Shown one piece after another: positions 50,895-64,000 of a stretch of DNA of 64,000 nt. Location of the stretch: positions 33,305,501-33,369,500 of the forward strand of contig NC_088921.1 in assembly GCF_038396675.1 (NCBI RefSeq), given 5' to 3'. Source of the DNA: Hydra vulgaris. Its lineage: Eukaryota > Cnidaria > Hydrozoa > Anthoathecata > Hydridae. Under the pieces are notes generated by a model. It did no database searches. It was not told the DNA's origin and worked only from the letters and a program-made list of their open reading frames with translations. Numbering within the stretch: the stretch's first letter is position 1; each line of letters starts with the position of its first letter. A program made the position numbers and the translations under genes.

Positions 50895-57133
<6,239 letters not shown>

Positions 57134-57349
57134 ATGAAGGTTTGAGCGATGCAGATTGATTTATTGAAATGTTTAAACACCACACATCCCAGGTTCAAAC
57201 GTTACATCTGTCTTCAAATGCTACATGTAAATTTCCTGACAACCTTCCAAATCTTACCGACTTCTGAATGAAACAATTTCAAACGTCGTGTGATTATGCG
57301 TTTATGCATAATTGAACCATTTGTATAATAAGCTTTTGTTTAAGCAAAA

Positions 57350-57355
57350 AATAAA
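57350..57355 (+). terminator. Candidate POLE3 poly(A) signal
   Basis: AATAAA 217 bp after the POLE3 stop codon, in 'gcaaaaaataaaactatg'. Confidence 0.5.
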
Positions 57356-57675
57356 ACTATGTTGTTTAACTAATATTAGGTCTTGAGTAAAAAAAGGTTT
57401 TCTATAGTTTATTTAGTATAACTTTGTTTTATTTGCTTATATTTTATATTTATTATAAGAAAGGACTTTACAAATATTAGGGATGTCTATTGTAAGAGGA
57501 AACTTTATAAGTAATAAAATATCTAATATAAGAAGAAACTTTATAAAATATCTATAATACGAGAGAACTAATAATAAAATAGTCTAACAAAATAGTTTTT
57601 AAAGAAGAATTATGGTGTTGCACAATAACAGTTTTTATTTAGATTTCTCTAGCCTGTATATTTTGAGTAGGATTT
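57356..57675. other. No gene seen
   Basis: Intergenic AT-rich DNA past POLE3. A short direct repeat 'aaactttataa' occurs near 57510-57545. Confidence 0.4.
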
Positions 57676-59225
57676 TTGTCAAAATATAGGCAAAGAAAAA
57701 AAGAAATCTCGGCGTTTTAAAAAAACGGGAGTGAAATAATTTTCTGCATCTCCTAAAAGTAGTCTTGAGAGTAAGTAATGTAAATTTATAAAATTACTAA
57801 AAGTCATCTTTTAAGGAGTAATAGTTGAAAAATGTAAATAAGATCAGTTTCACTGGTTAGATAAACGAGGAGTGCTCGTTTGATTCGATAATAGTAGTGT
57901 GATTCTACAGAAAATATTGCGTGTTTTGTTATTACGAAGCTCTGAGTTATATCTTATATTGAAATATCTGGCAATAATAAATTCTTTTTTATCTTGAATG
58001 TTGCTTATGAATGTAATTTTAACTGAAATTTGAAGTAACTATATTTAACTGAGATTCGGTAAAGATTTATTACTTTTCGACATGATGTAAAGATCAAAAA
58101 GTTAATGATATTTATTTTGCTTTCGTTAGCAAAAAATTTTTTCAACCTTGTTTTATAATTAATCCATCTTAAAATTTTATAAACTGAAGGCAATTTCTCT
58201 AAAAGATGTTTTGCGTATATCTTTTGCAGCGTGAAGTAAAACTTGTTTTTGCAATATTAATTCAAATATAACGGAAAGCGTTTAGCGTTTTGCTGATAGA
58301 AGAGTTATATTGAAAGAATAAATAGCTTGATTTGAAACTTAAAAAATTGCTTTAAAAATGTTATTTCTACTCTACTATTTAAAAGGAAACTTTTAGAGAC
58401 TCACGTTTTTACCATCAAGACAAAAAAACTTTTAAAAGTTTTGAATGTAATTTTTTTTTGCTTTATTATATTTTGATAAAATATATCCATATTAGTTAAA
58501 TTTATTTCGCTTTTTCCTAATTTGATTTATAGCTTCGTATATGAGTGTTTTCAGAAAATTCTTACCTGGTAAATTTAAAGTAAGTGTACATAAGTCATTT
58601 TTTAAATTGAAATGTTTTGGATAAGAGTTTCCCGGAAGGTCCTCAGGGAAAAAATTTTTTTTTTAGGTGCCCCAAGAAGTCCTTACGGTCTTGTCACAGA
58701 ACACCGCGGAAGTGCATTTAACCAGGAAGTTCACGCCTCCTTCCTTACCGTGACGCGAAAATTTGTCCAGAGCTTGTTTCGAACCTGGATCTCCTGCTTA
58801 TAAAGCAAGCGCTCTTCACGTTTTTATTTTTTTTATTAATTATTAATTTTATTAATTACGTTTTTATTTTTTTATTTATTTCCTAGTTAGTGTTGTCAGA
58901 TGTCCGAGTTTAACGAAGGAGAACACTGTAAGAATCTTTATTTTTCTAGCTTCGTCACTTTATTCTCCAACACAAAAACCGGTCATCTGGCAACCCTACC
59001 CCTAAGGGAATACAAAAAAGAATTACCTGTAGTATTTTTTTTTTCTCCTAGACAAATAAAAAAAAAAAAAAAATAAAAAAAAATGTAATTTTTCAGAACT
59101 CCAAGTAACAAACACTAAAAAACTATTTTCCCATGCCCATGACTCGGTGTCCGGATTGCTAAAGCCTCAACAACAGATGTGTTCACAAAATTCTGTGAAT
59201 GAAACAGTATTAATTACAAAATATG
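57676..59225 (+). CDS. Possible exons of an unidentified gene or pseudogene
   Basis: Three exon-like pieces: (a) about 57676-57771, after 'gtcaaaatatag' and before gtaagt, Lys/Arg-rich; (b) 58532-58578, after 'ttgatttatag' and before gtaagt, reading 'SYMSVFRKFLPGKFK'; (c) about 59096-59230, after 'taatttttcag', reading 'LQVTNTKKLFSHAHDSVSG' then 'LLKPQQQMCSQNSVNE' and ending TAA. A further open stretch 59256-59384 follows. Pieces b and c do not join in phase directly, so an intermediate exon would be needed or the locus is a pseudogene. Product not recognised. Confidence 0.2.
58655..58815 (-). mobile_element. SINE family 1 copy
   Basis: Minus-strand copy: T-run at left (tail), 'tgccccaagaagtccttacg', body 'aggaagttcacgcctccttc', and B-box region 'gagatccaggttcgaaac' on the sense strand. 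The extreme 5' head is lost or diverged. Confidence 0.82.
58888..58998. mobile_element. Short hairpin MITE, 111 bp
   Basis: TAGTGTTGTCAGATGTCCGA (58888) pairs with the complement of TAGGGTTGCCAGATGACCGG (ending 58998); pairing continues inward imperfectly. The tip resembles hAT termini. Confidence 0.65.
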
Positions 59226-59384
59226 CATACTAAAATAATTGCAATATAATACTTGTAAATGGATTTTATAAGAAGCTGAAGTCTGTGAGCCAGGGCATTC
59301 AAAGATATCAAAATAATAAGGAAGAGACAAAACAGTTGAGTCAGATTGAGAATGAATACCTTCCTCAATTGTTTTATGTTTAGA

Positions 59385-61640
59385 TCAGATTCGGACTCGT
59401 CAAATATTATGGTTATCCGGAACCGTAAAATACGTAAAAACCGTAATAAAAATCTTTGCCAAGTGACTTTTTTTTTACTTATCTATTTTACACCGATCAT
59501 TCTATACTTATTGCTTATTTACTTCAATATTTTTTAGTCAAAAGTAGAAGAACAGTTCCTTAAAAAAAAAAATTACTTTATGAGCAAAATAAACCAACAT
59601 ACGCACCTTTTCCGCATACGTAGAGCATATAAGAGATCTGTAAAATGGTTTGTTTATGCGCTGTGTCATCGGTGTCGTTTTGCGAGGGTTCAAATCTGCC
59701 CTTTAACCAAATACATTTCTAGTTTTTTCAATCCAGCCATATGTACTTATATTAAAATAATAAATGTAGCAAAAAAGACTTTTAATTGTAAAAATAAAAT
59801 TTTAAAATTTTTTGCTAGCTCCCGTAGCTCTTTTTTTCCCCGTAGCTATTATTATTATTTTTGCCTCCTTTGGGTTTATTAATTTTTATCTTTATTAAAT
59901 TTTAGCCATAATTTTTTTCCAGACCTTCCGCAGCTTATTAGGACTAATCACCTGAGCACATTATTCGCATAAGTACCTCCATCATAAAATATGAGCATCA
60001 AATTTCTACTGGTGTTTCGATGTTTTTAGAAATTTAAAGTTTTTAAAAAAATCTCTCCTTTTGTATGTTATACTATGTCATATTTTTATACATGTTATGT
60101 ATATAATATTTATAAAAAATTCAAAGTGTTTTATTTTGTATTTTAAAAAATATAAAAAAAAAAAAAATGAAGTGCTAGAGATTTAAACCATGACGATGCA
60201 CTTCAGAAACTCTTAATTTTTAACCGTAAATTAAAAAATTTCTTTACATAACTTTCACGTTTCCTAACAGCCAACAACTTTGATAAACTCCTTTTGTTAT
60301 TGATTGATTTATAACTCTTTCGAATCATTAGATATCTATATTTTTTGTAACAAAAGATTAAGTGTAACGTTGACGTAATAGTTAAGTATAGAAGAAATTC
60401 AAAGAATGGCAAACAAGTCAAAAGGAACGTGACCAGATTTCTGATTAAGCATGTGCGACAACAATAAAGGGAGTGTATACAAACTGTAAAAAAAAGGTAA
60501 TCTTTTAGTTAAGCGTAAAATAAAATATTTATTTGCTTTTTTGCCTTTGTCACAATTACGTCTGAAGCAAGGCACCCTTCCACAAGTAAAAAAAAAAAAT
60601 AAGGCGAGGACAAGGTTTAGAATAATGAAAGACATGGTTAGGGTTAGATTTGAAGTTATGGCTGGTCCGAATAGGTTTAAGACAAGAGTCAGATTGTTTT
60701 AACATGATAATTAACCCAAACCATGGTCCTCAAAGAAACTTTTTTTTTTAAAAATCTGTGGAAGAGTACGTATACCAGACATACTCATTAGAGATGTATC
60801 AACCCATGTCCAGACGTATTTGTGACAAAAGCAAATAATTTTATTTTATGCCGCGAAAAAAAAAAATTATTTTCGTTTCTGAGGCTGCTATTCAATTCTA
60901 TTTCCTAATTTCAGTTTTCATTCACATTTAAGAAATCAATTATTTTTACTTTTAATTTTACTTCATGTTAACGAAAATATCAGAATGTAAATTAAAAATT
61001 ACGGCACAAAATATACTAGTATCAATGTTACCCCGTATAGAGGGTAACATTGACAGTTGCACGCCAACAACAAAATTAATTATTTATCGGTAGTATTACA
61101 TGACTAATTAATTTTTTGTATTAGTTTATGGCAGCAAAATCATTATTAAACGCGTAAAAATCTTTTAGATCAAAATAATTTTGTCACATCAAAAGAAAAA
61201 ATATATTTTCTAAAGATGTGTCAATGTTACACCACATTACCTTGCATGAAAATTTTATATGACAATGAGAACATTTTATAAAGGTTAAGGAGAGGAAGGA
61301 GAGGGGGGGGGGGATGAAGGGGGACGCTATTATTTTAATAAATATAATGAATATTATTGGTGTGCACTTAGTTGTAAAAATTAAATTCAACGTTTTTTTT
61401 ATTATAAAAAGGCTTTACATCAAATTTTAATTTGATCAATTATACAAACTATGTTAATTTAATCATACTTTACAAAACTATTGCAAATACACAAAGCACA
61501 TTTATACAACAATTAGTTTACAAATTATAAATAGAATAATATAATTTAAGAATAACTTTAACATTTATTTTTTTACATTTAAATTTTAGAAAGATTTTAA
61601 AAATGTGTTTTGAAAAGCAGACGCTTAAAGTGGGCTTTAA
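59385..61640. other. No gene seen
   Basis: AT-rich with several homopolymer runs and a G-run at about 61304-61313. Open frames here (59580-59882, 60399-60635) have no splice context, domain or codon pattern supporting them. Confidence 0.4.
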
Positions 61641-61650
61641 AAAATCAATT

Positions 61651-62274
61651 CTATTTTCTCCAATCAGCAACGGCTGCTGATGGTTCTTTTTCAGAAACGT
61701 GATTACGACCATTGGCCGTAACTAGAGACCCATCCTACACGAAAAACATGAAAAAATAAGCAAATATAATATTATCAAAACGTTCATATAAATAAACAAA
61801 ATGCTGTCACATCATTTTAACGTCAGCTTTGTTTTTAATTTGCAACTATAATTATATATTTATTTTTGTATTTTATAAATATATACTTATAACAGCATAA
61901 GTTAAAGACGTAGCATTGTCTTTTTAAAAATAATCATATGTTCATCATATACAGTAACGGATCTAGGGGTGGGTGGGGGTTTGGCTGGGGTGTAATGGGG
62001 TATAGACCCCTCCCTCACCAGAATCTGAAAGTCTTAAAATATCTTAAAAATGGAGGACCTTTTTTTTTTCAAGGAGACGCAAACGTGATACAAAATACAA
62101 AAAATATTTTAACATCCCCCCCTCCCCCAAAATTTCTGGATCCGTTACTGATCATATACGATCTCGACTAAAGTAAATATAACAAAGTTTGAAAGAAAGT
62201 TGATAAATATTTATCGGAAAACTCAATTAAAGTTACCTTTCTACAAACAATTAATGTAGGTATTCCTCTAATGC
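61651..62274 (-). CDS. Nucleoredoxin-like protein, last two coding exons (5' part outside window)
   Basis: Exon 62237-62274 (acceptor 'gttttgcttatag', donor gtaact) reads 'IRGIPTLIVCRK'. Exon 61651-61734 (acceptor 'ttcgtgtag') reads 'DGSLVTANGRNHVSE' and ends 'AAVADWRK' with TAG. 'GIPTL' carries the cis-proline of the thioredoxin fold, and the following 'DG.L.T..GR..V' plus a terminal Trp segment is the pattern of nucleoredoxin and nucleoredoxin-like (tryparedoxin-type) proteins. The catalytic Cys motif would lie upstream and is not in this window. The phase (1 then 0) is consistent. The intron between the exons is 502 bp and holds a 199-bp MITE. Confidence 0.7.
61952..62150. mobile_element. 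hAT-like MITE, 199 bp, with perfect 8-bp target duplication
   Basis: Ends CAGTAACGGATC (61952) and its complement (ending 62150), flanked by ATCATATA at 61944-61951 and 62151-62158. The 8-bp duplication is diagnostic of hAT-type insertion. The interior is G-rich at left and C-rich at right, continuing the inverted symmetry. In an intron of the nucleoredoxin-like gene. Confidence 0.92.
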
Positions 62275-62955
62275 CTATAAGCAAAACAAAACATAACAGT
62301 TGTTTGATAAAAAAGATTTAAAAAATAAAATAAAACAAAAATAATTAAAGAAACAGAATAAGAATTTTGTCAGTGTAATATAACTTTATGTTTCAATTAG
62401 AAACAGTTATACAAAATAACATCGTAAAAAAATAAGTTATAAAAAATCGTCTTTTCTGTATAAAAAGTTTATTTTAGTTTGGTAGGGTTTCTCAAAACTT
62501 TTCATTAAAATCATTTAATAAAGTAACAAATCGTCGGTATACAAAGGAAATGCACTCCAAATGCAAGTCCAAAAACATAATTTTGAGATGATGAACAAAT
62601 AAGTTTTAGCGTAATAGTTAAAACAATCAGTGTTTGTGTAATTGTTAAAATAAAAATTTAAGTAAGTGAATTAAATGATATTTAATACCTTAAACTAATT
62701 ACCTTCATTTCACAGCCTTATAAACCGACTAGGAAATATAACTTCCTAAGCAGTTCATATGACTGTGAAGTATGTAACTTTTAAAATCAAAATTTAAATA
62801 ACTAATGCAAAAACGAGTGCAAAACTTAAAATAAAAAATTGTTAATCCAGAAACAATACCATTTTCACTTTTGACTTTTTTTAAAAAAATTTCCGATTTC
62901 TTTTTCTAAACTGTATTTTACAAAGTGTGATTTAGATTTCCTTAGATTTTAGATT
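62275..62955. other. Intron of the nucleoredoxin-like gene; no exon found
   Basis: No further exon with matching phase and splice sites was identified, so the preceding exon probably lies beyond 64000. Confidence 0.45.
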
Positions 62956-62959
62956 ATTT

Positions 62960-63460
62960 TTATAATTTTATATTTCCTTAGATTTTAGGATATGACAACA
63001 GTATTCCATACAGGGACGAATTTGAGATTTATAGAGATAAAGAATAGAATCTGGAGTAAGAAAGTGGACAGCATGATAAAGAGATGCAACTTTAGTAGAT
63101 GCTAATTTTTCAATGGATTTGATATATGGTTTCCAAGAAAAATTAGGAGTAAAAGTTAATCCTAGAAGATGAAGGGTAGATGACTCATCAAGTACATTAC
63201 CGAGAGATTAAGTGTTTGTTAATTAAAGACTCAAAAACCTTGCTTATGATAGTAAGAAGACTAATAGGACAGTAGTTAGATTAGTCAGATCGATCTCCAG
63301 AGTTTTTGAAAATAGGGATAACAGATGCTGCTTTCCAGCAGACTGGAAAACAAGACTAATTATTCAAGTTGGCTAGATTCTCTAACCCAAGATCATGATG
63401 TCAAAAGGGGCGATTCTTGAATAAAACGACAAATTTCAACTGGTTAGACTTTTTCAACAT
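62960..63460 (-). mobile_element. LINE-A reverse-transcriptase C-terminal fragment
   Basis: Minus-strand frames: 'SAGKQHLLSLFSKTLEID' (about 63280-63340) with earlier finger/palm sequence to the right, then 'LHLLGLTFTPNFSWKPYIKS' and 'VASLYHAVHFLTPDSILYLY' (about 63000-63180). This is the post-palm region of the same LINE family seen at 49915-50245. Internally deleted and inactive. Confidence 0.72.
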
Positions 63461-64000
63461 AATATATTCTTATTAATTTTAATTAACATTAAAAAAAAAT
63501 ATAAGATTTTCTTTCTAAATTCTCCTAATATAAAAAGTTTCAATTAAAACCTTGTCAAACGAACGCGACAAAATAATAATTACTTAATGATGTATTTCAT
63601 TTTGTAAATAAAAACTTAACGAAAAAGCGCCAGAACTTTAGTAAATGCATATAGTTTTAACTTATATTATATAGACTTAAAAAAAATGTACTTTAACTAA
63701 GCACCATAATTTAAAACTTTAAATATAAAAACGTAACATTTAATATTCTTTTGCATATATTATTAAAAATCCCAAGTTTTTAAACTAAATTTTAGAAAAA
63801 ACAAAACTTTATCATGTTTTTGTTAACTTACGTTACATGAAAATTGCAAAAGTTCTTTTGTTATTTTCTTGAAATATATATATTTTATAAAGTATAAAAT
63901 CTGACCAACATCAATTTGAACCTGTTAGCTCCATTTTCTTGCTAAATTAATTCCGATTATGCAAATAAATTCATGGTTAAAATAATATTTTACAATGATA
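63461..64000. other. No gene seen
   Basis: AT-rich DNA to the window edge; presumed intron of the nucleoredoxin-like gene. Confidence 0.4.

Noticed and set aside
62730-62756. Candidate nucleoredoxin exon on the minus strand between a tttcctag acceptor and gtaatt donor
   Set aside because: All three frames contain stops or fail to match the required phase.

Overview
The window looks like a piece of a cnidarian nuclear genome, most likely Hydra. It is very AT-rich, has spliced genes with long introns, and is crowded with decayed transposons, tRNA-derived SINEs and long (TA)n or (CA)n arrays. The species call is an inference from base composition and repeat style, because no marker gene is present.

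Host genes. Two genes can be reconstructed completely from exon and splice-site reading. SEC22 (R-SNARE of ER-Golgi traffic; minus strand, 25385 to 10975, five exons, 217 aa) and POLE3 (histone-fold subunit of DNA polymerase epsilon/CHRAC; plus strand, 50895 to 57133, four exons, 134 aa). A one-exon penta-EF-hand (calpain-type) protein lies on the minus strand at 30854-31555. The last two coding exons of a nucleoredoxin-like thioredoxin-fold protein lie on the minus strand at 61651-62274, with the rest of the gene beyond the right edge. Two weaker candidates are a small spliced gene head-to-head with SEC22 (26184-26515) and a set of possible exons downstream of POLE3 (57676-59225).

Mobile DNA. 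From left to right: SINE copies and a broken uncharacterised element protein (1640-3936); non-LTR retrotransposon fragments (6.4-10.2 kb, 17.9-18.6, 22.3-22.7, 35.6-36.2, 42.4-43.9, 49.9-50.2, 63.0-63.5 kb); a 3.5-kb DNA transposon with 220-bp inverted repeats inside SEC22 intron 2 (13376-16845); a foldback element split by a TTAA-target transposon (28503-29804); two small hAT-like MITEs (29946-30504); a BED-finger hAT remnant and a dead Tc1 element (32.6-35.4 kb); several palindromic MITEs; a degenerate BEL/Pao LTR retrotransposon (37.4-41.99 kb, minus); a second uncharacterised element protein (46.4-48.95 kb, minus); and a Tc1 element with paired direct repeats inside POLE3 intron 2 (54075-56068). 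Every transposon reading frame seen is broken.

How it fits together. The two complete spliced genes are housekeeping genes whose exons are intact, while their introns have absorbed nearly all the insertions. No gene cluster or multi-gene pathway is visible. The most informative signals are structural: a datable nested insertion with its empty site preserved in the other palindrome arm, a LINE 3' end expanded into a 34-copy minisatellite, a likely GC-AG intron in POLE3, and (TA)n tracts at the edges of many elements.
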